Shown piece by piece: positions 18,104 through 25,195 of a stretch of 64,000 nt of DNA (position 1 is its first letter; every line of letters begins with the position of its first letter). The stretch covers positions 23,915 through 87,914 of IMG/VR virus record IMGVR_UViG_3300028393_000039. The stretch is one strand, 5' to 3'. Below the pieces are notes generated by a model that was given only the letters and a program-made list of their open reading frames with translations, made no database searches and was not told the DNA's origin. A program made the translations under genes and the position numbers. The DNA comes from a virus.

Positions 18104-18238
18104 AACCGAGTGATAAGTTTTATCAGGTATCCCGTCGGCTCACGTTTAACCACTTCACACACCATAAGAGAATTACTAAGTGTGTACCCTTGCGTCTCTG
18201 TTCTCCCAGATAACTCATCTACGCATTTCTACTCGGTT
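18104..18238 (-). ncRNA. Unassigned structured RNA, about 135 nt
   Basis: The ends pair as AACCGAGT/ACTCGGTT. Inside are an ACACAC/GTGTGT hairpin, a GATAA-GTT-TTATC hairpin and a GCGT/ACGC stem, giving a possible multi-branch fold. There is no good coding frame. It lies between the tRNA-like RNA and the terminator, at the 3' end of the operon. Strand is inferred from the operon direction. No known RNA class was recognised. Confidence 0.45.
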
Positions 18239-18244
18239 TAATTG

Positions 18245-18389
18245 TTTAGTTGGTACAGGAATCGAACCTGTTAGGATTTGAATCAGGAATCAACCTTATT
18301 TGATACTCTATCGGATGTATCTATTCGGCCTCTTCCATACCTAAAGCACCGATGATTGCTATGAGGGAACCTCCCACTGCCCAACTAAA
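18245..18389 (-). ncRNA. tRNA-like RNA, about 145 nt, with canonical T-arm
   Basis: The sense strand closes with a 9-bp stem (TTTAGTTGG/CCAACTAAA) and has a perfect T-arm ACAGG-TTCGATT-CCTGT directly before the 3' acceptor strand. The remainder is about 65 nt longer than a tRNA and shows no standard D and anticodon arms. It contains hairpins such as GATAC/GTATC and ATCGG/CCGAT. It could be a tRNA with an insertion, a decayed tRNA or a tRNA-mimic RNA. Confidence 0.5.
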
Positions 18390-18395
18390 AAATTG

Positions 18396-18467
18396 TACCC
18401 CGGACGGGAATTGAACCCGTGACTCTTCCGTGAAAGGGAAGCGTCTTAACCCCTTGACCACCGCGGC
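18396..18467 (-). tRNA. tRNA-Glu (anticodon UUC)
   Basis: The anticodon arm is CTTCC-CTTTCAC-GGAAG, giving anticodon TTC. The T-arm is ACGGG-TTCAATT-CCCGT. The acceptor GCCGCGG/CCGGGGT has one G-U and one G-G mismatch. No CCA is encoded. It is in an operon with tRNA-Trp. Confidence 0.88.
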
Positions 18468-18473
18468 ATTCTG

Positions 18474-18546
18474 CACGCACGTGAGGACTCGAACCTACCA
18501 TCTTCGGTTTTGGAGACCGATGTTCTACCAATTGAACTACGCACGC
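18474..18546 (-). tRNA. tRNA-Trp (anticodon CCA)
   Basis: The anticodon arm is TCGGT-CTCCAAA-ACCGA, giving CCA. The D-arm is GTTC-AATTGGTA-GAAC. The acceptor GCGTGCG/CGTGCGT pairs with three G-U pairs and the T-stem has two mismatches (GTAGG/CCTCA), so it is a weakened but recognisable tRNA. No CCA is encoded. It begins 7 bases beyond the kinase stop. Confidence 0.82.
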
Positions 18547-18553
18547 ATTTTAT

Positions 18554-18937
18554 TTACAATTTAACTTCAAATCTATTTTTCATAAATACTAACTTATCTT
18601 CAGGAACTCCGTGTTCGTTTACTCCTCCGTGTCTATTCTCCACTATGATAGAATGAACTCTATACCCGTATTTTTTGGCTAATTCATAGTACGATTTCAT
18701 CTCCCACTCTTGAGTGAATGTATTGGAAACAATTATTTTTTCGTGTTCATCCAACATCGCAATTTGTGTTTGGTTTTGACAATGACTATGGGCATTACTT
18801 AATAATGACGGATTAAACTTGTATTCACCCTCAAACATAAAAAAATTGTCGGCTTCAAATACTGGTCCACCTAATGTTTTTGCTAATGTTGATTTACCAC
18901 TTCCGGGTAATCCTCTTAATAGTATTAATTCTTTCAT
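18554..18937 (-). CDS. P-loop polynucleotide-kinase-like protein
   Basis: The 127-residue protein starts with a Walker A, LLRGLPGSGKST, followed by FEADNFFMFEGEYKFNP and IIVSNTFTQEWEM, the pattern of the small AAA_33/N4BP2-type kinases that include polynucleotide 5'-kinases. It overlaps nothing but is 3 bases from the 69-residue gene and 7 bases from tRNA-Trp. The context suggests RNA 5'-end phosphorylation, for example tRNA repair, but substrate specificity cannot be seen. Confidence 0.82.
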   Translation of the reverse strand: MKELILLRGLPGSGKSTLAKTLGGPVFEADNFFMFEGEYKFNPSLLSNAHSHCQNQTQIAMLDEHEKIIVSNTFTQEWEMKSYYELAKKYGYRVHSIIVENRHGGVNEHGVPEDKLVFMKNRFEVKL

Positions 18938-18940
18938 AAT

Positions 18941-19150
18941 TTATTGTTTAACGTAATCCATTGTCTCTCTCAATTTGGCTATTAACGCCTCCAAACTTTC
19001 TGTGTTCAAATACAATCTAGTTTTATAATCCGCATCATCAACATCTTTAAACTCCAACGTAATTCCATCAAATTCAGGTGTTGGCTGAATCCTTATATCT
19101 TGTTCTGTGTGTGTTGTAATCTCTGTTTTAATCCAAACTTTATTTTTCAT
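18941..19150 (-). CDS. Hypothetical protein, 69 aa
   Basis: A small protein (MKNKVWIKTEITTHTEQDI) between the kinase and phosphoesterase genes, with gaps of 3 and 5 bases. The gene order indicates it is part of the same operon. No motif was recognised. Confidence 0.7.
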   Translation of the reverse strand: MKNKVWIKTEITTHTEQDIRIQPTPEFDGITLEFKDVDDADYKTRLYLNTESLEALIAKLRETMDYVKQ

Positions 19151-19155
19151 ATATT

Positions 19156-19812
19156 TTATCCTTTATCTTTATTTACAATATCATCTGTGTGGTGGTCTTC
19201 ACCAATTTCCGATTTAATCGGTCTTTTCTTTAATAATGGAACAACTTCTCTTATTAAGTTATAAGGTCTGAACTCAGGATGTCCGTCCATTCCAACATCC
19301 ATTCTTTTACCCACACCAAATCTTCTATTAGTAGGAAGGTGACAGTGTCCGTGTAAGTGCATTACACCCTTATTTAACCCATCCCAGCTCGAAATGGGAT
19401 AGTGCATCAATTGGAATTTATAATCTCCTATTTCAACTGTATTGTAGTGAGAAACACTTTGGAACAATCCTTGTGAACCATCTCTATTTCTATCTATGTG
19501 GTGGTCGTGATTTCCAAGTATAAGGTGAATGTTTTTACAAACTAATCTATCCCAAAATTCTCTGATTTGTTCGTAACCACCAAAACTCCAATCCCCAAGG
19601 TGAATAAGAATATCATCCTGTCCCACAACTTCGTTAATGTTATTAACAATTGCGGTATTCATCTTTTCAATAGTTGTAAAATCCCTTGTTTGTCCCACAG
19701 GAATTTCACCATTAGGTAGTCTCCAATTAGTCACACCACGACATATATTTTTGTGAGAGAAGTGAGAATCACTTGTCACCCAAACATTTGTATTTGTATC
19801 TATTTTTATCAT
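19156..19812 (-). CDS. Calcineurin-like metallophosphoesterase
   Basis: The 218-residue protein has all five motifs of the family: TSDSHFSHKN, LGDWSF, LGNHDHH, LMHYPIS and LHGHCH. It would hydrolyse phosphomono- or diesters with two metal ions. It is the first gene of the operon that runs through the kinase into the tRNA genes, so an RNA-end or cyclic-phosphate substrate is plausible. A perfect Bacteroidetes promoter precedes it. Confidence 0.9.
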   Translation of the reverse strand: MIKIDTNTNVWVTSDSHFSHKNICRGVTNWRLPNGEIPVGQTRDFTTIEKMNTAIVNNINEVVGQDDILIHLGDWSFGGYEQIREFWDRLVCKNIHLILGNHDHHIDRNRDGSQGLFQSVSHYNTVEIGDYKFQLMHYPISSWDGLNKGVMHLHGHCHLPTNRRFGVGKRMDVGMDGHPEFRPYNLIREVVPLLKKRPIKSEIGEDHHTDDIVNKDKG

Positions 19813-19816
19813 AGGA

Positions 19817-19846
19817 CAAAGATACGAAACTTTTTTTAATTACCAA
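19817..19846 (-). promoter_or_regulatory. Promoter of the phosphoesterase-kinase-tRNA operon
   Basis: In sense, TTG (19844-19846), 19 bases, then TATCTTTG (19817-19824), 4 bases before the ATG at 19812. This is a near-consensus host-type promoter that would give an almost leaderless mRNA. Confidence 0.75.
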
Positions 19847-19959
19847 AAAATATTTTAAGGAAAACAGAAGATGGGCGAGTGGACATCTGTTTTTACAATT
19901 GGCTTTACTTGAGATTTCTCCCCTCCTCACCCTTTCGGGTTTCCCAATCAACCTATTAT

Positions 19960-20340
19960 TTATTCACATTCGTATTCGTACATAACACCCGTATCATAAA
20001 GAATTGAGTATAACATATGACTTGATACTTCGGGTTTAAATTTTTTCATCATAAAAACGCATTTATCACCATTTCCGTTTACACACTTCCAAGTATAACA
20101 TACGTGACTTTCATATGTTGTTTTTTCAGGGTCATCATAAGTTTTAAACTTATATGTTCCAATTGTAATGTCCCAATCTTTCATAATTACAAACATATCT
20201 GTGGGTTTACTTGATGATGTTACCTTCCATTCGGTACCATTCCATTCACTTTTACTGGCAACAATAACTCTATTAAAATCTTGTGAATAACTAAATAAAG
20301 TTAGGAGTAGACTGACTACTATGAGTGTTACTTTTTTCAT
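19960..20340 (-). CDS. Secreted protein with signal peptide, 126 aa
   Basis: It starts MKKVTLIVVSLLLTLFSYSQ, a signal peptide ending in the SQ pattern common in Flavobacteria. The mature protein is beta-rich with cysteines (VCYTWKCVNGNGDKCVF). The function is unknown; it would act in the periplasm or outside. The promoter lies inside the terminator of the upstream gene. Confidence 0.75.
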   Translation of the reverse strand: MKKVTLIVVSLLLTLFSYSQDFNRVIVASKSEWNGTEWKVTSSSKPTDMFVIMKDWDITIGTYKFKTYDDPEKTTYESHVCYTWKCVNGNGDKCVFMMKKFKPEVSSHMLYSILYDTGVMYEYECE

Positions 20341-20362
20341 ATTGTTTTAATGTTAATAAACA

Positions 20363-20402
20363 AATATAAATAAAAAACCCGAACTACCAAAGTCCGGGTT
20401 AA
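20363..20402 (-). promoter_or_regulatory. Promoter overlapping an upstream terminator
   Basis: In sense, a hairpin (AACCCGGACT and AGTTCGGGTT arms) ends the upstream 239-residue gene. Its loop-side TTG and the following TATATTTG (19-base spacing) form a Bacteroidetes promoter for the secreted protein gene. Confidence 0.5.
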
Positions 20403-20419
20403 TCTTTTTTCAAATTATT

Positions 20420-21139
20420 TTATTTTCCAAATTCCCCTTCAAATAGTGTTGTTGTTGTACTATTTTGTTCATTCCACGTATGATTTAATTCTGCCGTGTT
20501 ATTTTCCATATTAAATATAAAATTACCTTCAGACCCTTCGTTATCTCCCCAACTTCCAAAATTTCTTGATAATTGTATTTCACACCAATTTTCAACAGGA
20601 CCTGGTACTGGTTCACCATTTTCAAATCTATCTTCCAAATAACCGCTATCACCTGAACCATTATATTTTAATTCCATAATAGGTTCAACTTCAGTACAGT
20701 ATTCTCTAATTGAATTAAATACCTCCATACCAATTTCATCATTTTCTGCGGAGAATTCTAAATTTCTTCCATTACCTGCTTCAATATATGTAATATAATG
20801 AATTAACGTAATTTCATTACTTACACAATCAATTTCAATTTCAATTCTACCATAATTAACATAATCGGGAAAATCTATATCATCTTGTCTTTTTTGTCCT
20901 GCAACCATAATCTTCTCAAGAATTGGTATTAATCCTTCAGGTACTTCAACAGAATAATTATTTGAAAAATTTGTAACTCTATCGAATCTAATATCAGAAA
21001 TTTCATAAATTTCATAACCATCTTCAAGTTCAAGAAGTTCAATATCTCCTCGTTGTAATCCATATGATTGCAAATATCTTGAAACTTTTCTAAGGTATTT
21101 TTTATCTTCGGGTGTTAAAATTGATATACTTTGTTCCAT
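20420..21139 (-). CDS. Hypothetical protein with DUF6878-like C-terminus
   Basis: The 239-residue protein has MELKYNGSGDSGYLED and later NFGSWGDNEGSEGNFIFN, resembling the G-x-GDSG and W-xx-(D/N)-x-G pattern of DUF6878 proteins. Function is unknown. The family assignment is from memory. A sense TATTTAT box lies in the upstream bases. Confidence 0.65.
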   Translation of the reverse strand: MEQSISILTPEDKKYLRKVSRYLQSYGLQRGDIELLELEDGYEIYEISDIRFDRVTNFSNNYSVEVPEGLIPILEKIMVAGQKRQDDIDFPDYVNYGRIEIEIDCVSNEITLIHYITYIEAGNGRNLEFSAENDEIGMEVFNSIREYCTEVEPIMELKYNGSGDSGYLEDRFENGEPVPGPVENWCEIQLSRNFGSWGDNEGSEGNFIFNMENNTAELNHTWNEQNSTTTTLFEGEFGK

Positions 21140-21156
21140 AAACTATAAATATCTCT

Positions 21157-21510
21157 TTAATCTTCAAATTCTAATTTTAAAACTTTTATCATCCAAAGAG
21201 GTCTTTCATTTGATGAAATGTTATTAACCCACTCTTTGGCAGAAGGAATATATCCATTACAATCTTCCTTGACGTGTTGTTCCCCAACATATCTTGTATA
21301 TACCGTTTTCCCATCAGAGTTTTTAAATTCCGTACCAAACCTCTGTTCCATTTCAAATATACCTTCGCTGTGATGTCTAAACATTCTATGTAAAGAATCT
21401 CCAAACCATCCTTTGGTTTCATCAAGCCATTCGTGCAGATGAATATAATCTTCCCATTTCCCACCAAATTTCTTGGCGGAACTCTTCGCGTGTAAATTTG
21501 GATGAGCCAT
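21157..21510 (-). CDS. DUF6915-like protein
   Basis: Taking the internal start at 21510, the protein is MAHPNLHAKSSAKKFGGKW, then HLHEWLDETKGWFGDSLHR, MFRHHSEGIFEMEQRFG, and RYVGEQHVKEDCNGYIPS. The spaced His and Glu residues match DUF6915 proteins. This could be a metal-binding enzyme, but no activity is known. The longer frame to 21600 overlaps the small gene upstream, so the shorter start is preferred. Confidence 0.75.
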   Translation of the reverse strand: MAHPNLHAKSSAKKFGGKWEDYIHLHEWLDETKGWFGDSLHRMFRHHSEGIFEMEQRFGTEFKNSDGKTVYTRYVGEQHVKEDCNGYIPSAKEWVNNISSNERPLWMIKVLKLEFED

Positions 21511-21511
21511 A

Positions 21512-21670
21512 TTATATTTCTTTAAGTATGTATTCGTGAGCAGAATCGGAGTTTGATTGAAACAACAATCTTGTTTTTTCAGCTTCGGCGTAATCTTCAA
21601 AATCTAACACCTCTCCGTGTGTATCTATTATTACTACAGGTACTTTAACACCCTTTTCGGTTAATTCCAT
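21512..21670 (-). CDS. Small protein, 52 aa
   Basis: A short ORF, MELTEKGVKVPVVIIDTHGE, then VLDFEDYAEAEKTRLLFQS, ending HEYILKEI. The stop lies 1 base before the DUF6915-like ATG, so the pair is probably translated together. No family was recognised. Confidence 0.6.
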   Translation of the reverse strand: MELTEKGVKVPVVIIDTHGEVLDFEDYAEAEKTRLLFQSNSDSAHEYILKEI

Positions 21671-21692
21671 TTTTTTAATTATTATCCACATA

Positions 21693-22031
21693 TTATTTAA
21701 TTATTTGTATTAAAATTATTATTATAGCCAAAAGTATTGAAATTAATGTTTTAATTGTAAATGGTTCTTTAAATAAAAGTGAACTCATTATACTAAAAAC
21801 AATAATACCTATTCCAAAACCTATAAATCTTGATTGCCAAATTTCACCTCCAAAATATAAAACTAAACTTTTTACAGATTGAATATATAACCAACTTATT
21901 GGTATACTCACCAATAATAATATATACGGATGTTTCTCATACCAACCATATTTTACATTACCCTGTAACTGCAAAAAACTACCTATCTGTCCAAACAATC
22001 CATATAACACACCAAAAAATAAGTTATTCAT
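21693..22031 (-). CDS. Membrane protein with four hydrophobic segments, DMT/SMR-like
   Basis: The 112-residue protein has the segments NNLFFGVLYGLFGQIGSFLQ, YILLLVSIPISWLYIQS, FIGFGIGIIVFSIMSSLLF and TLISILLAIIIILIQII. The size and the GFGIGIIVF-EP pattern resemble half of a drug/metabolite transporter. Homologues in phages are recalled but not searched. It may alter the host membrane, but no substrate is evident. Confidence 0.65.
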   Translation of the reverse strand: MNNLFFGVLYGLFGQIGSFLQLQGNVKYGWYEKHPYILLLVSIPISWLYIQSVKSLVLYFGGEIWQSRFIGFGIGIIVFSIMSSLLFKEPFTIKTLISILLAIIIILIQIIK

Positions 22032-22187
22032 AAAATAAAATTAGTAAAAATATTTGATATTACAAACTTTTTTTTGATATTTATAGTATATCTTCAAAAG
22101 AATGTCTTTTGGGATAATATATGAGAAATTGGTTAGTACGAGACGTGATATATCTCAAACCATAAAATTCTAAAATCAATTTATAGA

Positions 22188-22214
22188 GGAAATCGAGAGT
22201 CATTTGACTCCCAT
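22188..22214 (+). terminator. Weak terminator-like hairpin
   Basis: GAGAGTCATTTGACTCCC is followed by a T-rich run. It is the only structure I see in the 219-base gap between the divergent genes at 22031 and 22251, apart from AT-rich promoter sequence. Confidence 0.35.
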
Positions 22215-22250
22215 TTTTATTTTTAGTATGTTTGAACAAAATAAAATACT

Positions 22251-22562
22251 ATGAAAAAAATTATTAAACATTTGACTTATTTTAGTCGTGAAATTCTAAT
22301 TGTTTCCTTATCTTTGCTTTTATTCATTAATACCATCACACAAAGTAGTGAGAAAAAACTATATCATCTTCAATCAATTGAAAACAAACAATTAAGAAAA
22401 GAATCAGATAGCTTAAAAATGATTAATGATAGTTTAGTTAGTGATAACATCATTATGGAAATGGAATTATACAGACACGAAATGACGAGACAAGAAGTAT
22501 TTTTAAAAAACCCAAAAGTTGGACAAGAATATGAATACTATTTAGGACACTACACAGAATAA
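22251..22562 (+). CDS. Single-TM coiled-coil protein, spanin-like
   Basis: The 103-residue protein has an N-terminal basic anchor (MKKIIKHLTYFSREI), one membrane segment LIVSLSLLLFINTIT and a long coiled coil (ESDSLKMINDSLVSDNIIME). This is the layout of inner-membrane spanins or of membrane-anchored regulators. No outer-membrane partner is evident next to it. It lies 10 bases before clpP, so an adaptor or anchor role for ClpP is an alternative. Confidence 0.6.
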   Translation: MKKIIKHLTYFSREILIVSLSLLLFINTITQSSEKKLYHLQSIENKQLRKESDSLKMINDSLVSDNIIMEMELYRHEMTRQEVFLKNPKVGQEYEYYLGHYTE

Positions 22563-22572
22563 AATATAATAT

Positions 22573-23247
22573 ATGAATATCGGACAAGAATTTACAAGTT
22601 ATTACACCAAACATTTGGGTAAAGGTTCATTAGATTTACACAACTATGGTAATCAAATTGAATCATCTATGACTCCTTATATCCTTGAAGAACGGGAAAT
22701 GAGGGCAACACAAATTGATATTTTTTCGAGGCTTATGCGCGATAGGATACTATGGGTTGCCGGTCCTGTTGATGATAGAATGTCTACTATTGTTCAGGCA
22801 CAACTTATGTTCTTGGATAATACGGATAAAACTGATATTACTATGCATATTGACTCCGGTGGAGGCTCGGTTAAATCAGGTCTTTCTATGGTTGATGTGA
22901 TGAATTACATCGGATGCGATATCAGGACAGTAAACACAGGAATGGCGGCTTCTATGGGTTCAGTATTGCTAGGTGCGGGTACAAAAGGTAAGAGAAGTTC
23001 TTTAAGATTTTCAAGAACGATGCTTCACCAATCATCAGGTGGTTTCCACGGAAATATTCAGGATGCCGAGATTGATATGAAGGAGTGGTACAAAATTAAC
23101 AATACTCTTTTTGAACTTCTTGGTGAATATTGTGGTAAACCCGCAAAACAAGTTATGAAAGATGCCTCAAGGGATTTATGGTTAGATAGTCAGGAATCTT
23201 TAGATTATGGTATTATTGATGAAATTGTTAAAACCAAAAAGAAGTAA
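22573..23247 (+). CDS. clpP: ClpP-type serine protease
   Basis: The 224-residue protein aligns by eye with ClpP: DRILWVAGPVDD, MHIDSGGGSVKSGLSMVDVM, catalytic Ser in TGMAASMGSVLLGAGTKGKR, catalytic His in RTMLHQSSGG, and the probable Asp in SRDLWLDSQESLDYGIID. It would form the tetradecameric chamber fed by an AAA+ unfoldase. The phage ClpC-like protein at 8915-10972 keeps a ClpP loop. Phage ClpP genes are sometimes prohead proteases; here the full ClpP length and conserved substrate loops argue for a true ClpP, but a capsid protease role cannot be excluded. Confidence 0.92.
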   Translation: MNIGQEFTSYYTKHLGKGSLDLHNYGNQIESSMTPYILEEREMRATQIDIFSRLMRDRILWVAGPVDDRMSTIVQAQLMFLDNTDKTDITMHIDSGGGSVKSGLSMVDVMNYIGCDIRTVNTGMAASMGSVLLGAGTKGKRSSLRFSRTMLHQSSGGFHGNIQDAEIDMKEWYKINNTLFELLGEYCGKPAKQVMKDASRDLWLDSQESLDYGIIDEIVKTKKK

Positions 23248-23256
23248 CAAAAAAAA

Positions 23257-23282
23257 GGGTGTCTTTCGACACCCTCCTTTTA
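23257..23282 (+). terminator. Terminator of clpP
   Basis: GGGTGTC-TTTC-GACACCC with A residues before and a T-containing tail, 9 bases after the stop. Confidence 0.75.
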
Positions 23283-23347
23283 GATTTTGGAACACCCCCT
23301 TTTTTTTAAGAATCACCGTTTATACTAAAGAGTTTTACCTCTATAGA

Positions 23348-24031
23348 TTAACTTGTTGCAACTGCGGGTTGAGGCTCAGCATTTTTGAGTCCACCCAAAC
23401 TTGCAGAAACTTTTTTAGCGTTATCACCAATTTTACCAAATAAACCACAAACAGTCTCAGCCAAACCCCCTTCAAGTTTTTGAGCTAAAGGACTTTCATT
23501 TATTGTGTCTAATAAAGTATTTCTAATTAAATCAAAACCAAAACCACCTAAACCCTTTTCTTTTTGGAAAGTCATAACTACTCCCTCAACAAGAGCTTCT
23601 GCCAAAATTTTTGTCATTTCTTTACAATTACTGAAAGCTTTAACAATTCTTGCAGGGTTTCTTGTAACAAATGAAATAATAACATTTTTCCAATATCCAG
23701 ATAAACCAATTGAACTTAAAAAAGAATTAACAAAAGGTTCCACAAAAGTTTCAACACCCCCACCAATTATATTACCAAATAAACCTTTAAACATTCCTGT
23801 TAAATCAAAATCTTCTTTAATTAAACCAGTTTGTTGTAAATAGTTTATTTCATTCATCAATCTGAAACTCATATTGAGTTTCTTTTTCTCTGAAAGTGAA
23901 TTAAAGTTTTTAATATTATCGGTATTTTCAAATATTACCAATAATCTACTTTTAATTATTTTTTCTTCAATTAAAAGAGTGTCTTTTTTTTCTTTAGCCT
24001 CAATTATTGCTTTTCTAATTTGTTTTTTCAT
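23348..24031 (-). CDS. Glycine-rich hydrophobic virion-type protein, 227 aa
   Basis: It starts MKKQIRKAIIEAKEKK (IIE) and contains LFGNIIGGGVETFVEPFVNS and YWKNVIISFVTRNPARIVKAF, then a second Gly-rich amphipathic region LAETVCGLFGKIGDNAKKV. An earlier GLIKED site (I-K-E at about residue 74) could be the true propeptide end. The hydrophobic Gly-rich body suggests a membrane-active ejection protein, by inference. It heads a set of three similar virion-type genes. Confidence 0.65.
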   Translation of the reverse strand: MKKQIRKAIIEAKEKKDTLLIEEKIIKSRLLVIFENTDNIKNFNSLSEKKKLNMSFRLMNEINYLQQTGLIKEDFDLTGMFKGLFGNIIGGGVETFVEPFVNSFLSSIGLSGYWKNVIISFVTRNPARIVKAFSNCKEMTKILAEALVEGVVMTFQKEKGLGGFGFDLIRNTLLDTINESPLAQKLEGGLAETVCGLFGKIGDNAKKVSASLGGLKNAEPQPAVATS

Positions 24032-24041
24032 AAAAATATTG

Positions 24042-25181
24042 TTATGTTATTCTATATGGATTAGTTCTTTCAGGTGAAGTACCGATTGAATTATTTTCCC
24101 CTGAGAAGAAATCAATAATGTCGTCCATTTTTCTTGAACCACCCATAAGACCTAATTTCCAACTACCTTGACATTTTCCTTGAGTTTTTGAAATGTTTTT
24201 AGAACAGAATTTTCTCTTACAAGATTGAACGTCTTTTTTCATTTGAGTAAATGCGGTTGTTGTTGCGTCTACACCATTTTCATATGCTTCCATATAATTC
24301 TTTAAAAAGTCTTTACAGGTGTCATTATCAATTTTTCTATATCCTGATTCAGTACTAACAACATCTTTTGATGCTTGTCTAATTTTACTTAAACATTCAG
24401 GACTAACAAATATTTTTAACCCTTCTGTCACACCATATTCTGCACCTCCAACAACATTTTCTAAAGACCATTTCGGCTCACTCAAAGGCTCTTCTCCTTG
24501 GAATGCCCAACAAAAACCTTGTGATGGTTGTTTTAATTTTCTTTGGAATCTTGCTCCGTATCTATTGGTTAAAAAATCAATAACCTCAGTTTGTTCTTGT
24601 GAGCCAGCACCACCTACAGTAATTCCTTTCTTTTTGAAATATTGTACACCATTAATTGTCTTTTGCTCGTAGAATTTAGGGTCAGTAAGGTTTATACCCG
24701 CAGCTTTGGCCTCATCATACGTCATCCAACCACCTGCGTCAACTTCTTGTTTACCTGCAGTCGCACTAAAATCATCCGCCTGTGCAGTTAATCCCGCACA
24801 TTTCCACTTATATGTTCCTTTTTTAACCCAATTATTATTTGCTGCCTTTGTTCCATCATATACATCATAAGTCATATCACTTTTATATACAAGAACATCA
24901 CCTGTAACATATTTTGGTTTGTTGGTAACAGCACTTAACGGGCCGTCTTTGGCTGCGGTAATCTTAATTGCACGACTTCCACTTACTCTAACAAAAGCAC
25001 CATTTTTTAATGTGGGACAAACATTTTTGGCTTTTTTGATAAGGTCGTCACCTGTTGGTGCGGTTATCTGCTCGGATAAAACTAATTTATTTTTTAATCT
25101 ATTTTCTAAAATAGATTTAAAACTTTTATGTTTATCTAATATTTCTTTTTTTTCTGTTTCTGAAATTATAAATTTTTTCAT
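24042..25181 (-). CDS. Leader-tagged cysteine-containing virion-type protein, 379 aa
   Basis: The leader MKKFIISETEKKEILDKHKS has ISE at residue 8. LVLSEQ (L-S-E, about residue 37) is another possible cut site. The body holds about ten cysteines (VCPTLKNGAF, YKWKCAGLT, KSCKR-type clusters near the end) and two small beta-rich repeats (KGTYKWKCAG). Function unknown; grouped with its neighbours as a packaged or tail-tip protein. Confidence 0.65.
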   Translation of the reverse strand: MKKFIISETEKKEILDKHKSFKSILENRLKNKLVLSEQITAPTGDDLIKKAKNVCPTLKNGAFVRVSGSRAIKITAAKDGPLSAVTNKPKYVTGDVLVYKSDMTYDVYDGTKAANNNWVKKGTYKWKCAGLTAQADDFSATAGKQEVDAGGWMTYDEAKAAGINLTDPKFYEQKTINGVQYFKKKGITVGGAGSQEQTEVIDFLTNRYGARFQRKLKQPSQGFCWAFQGEEPLSEPKWSLENVVGGAEYGVTEGLKIFVSPECLSKIRQASKDVVSTESGYRKIDNDTCKDFLKNYMEAYENGVDATTTAFTQMKKDVQSCKRKFCSKNISKTQGKCQGSWKLGLMGGSRKMDDIIDFFSGENNSIGTSPERTNPYRIT

Positions 25182-25195
25182 TTTTTTCTTATATT

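Noticed and set aside
18020-18241. 73-residue plus frame over the terminator and structured RNA
   Set aside because: It crosses a strong terminator and RNA stems and overlaps the holin; no protein-like pattern.
18245-18389. Group I or other self-splicing intron in a tRNA
   Set aside because: The extra sequence is too short (about 65 bases) and shows no intron core.
22573-23247. ClpP-like gene as prohead protease
   Set aside because: Considered because some phage proteases are ClpP-like, but T4-like phages usually have a gp21-type protease in the head operon (expected beyond the left edge), and this ClpP is full-length; kept as an open alternative only.
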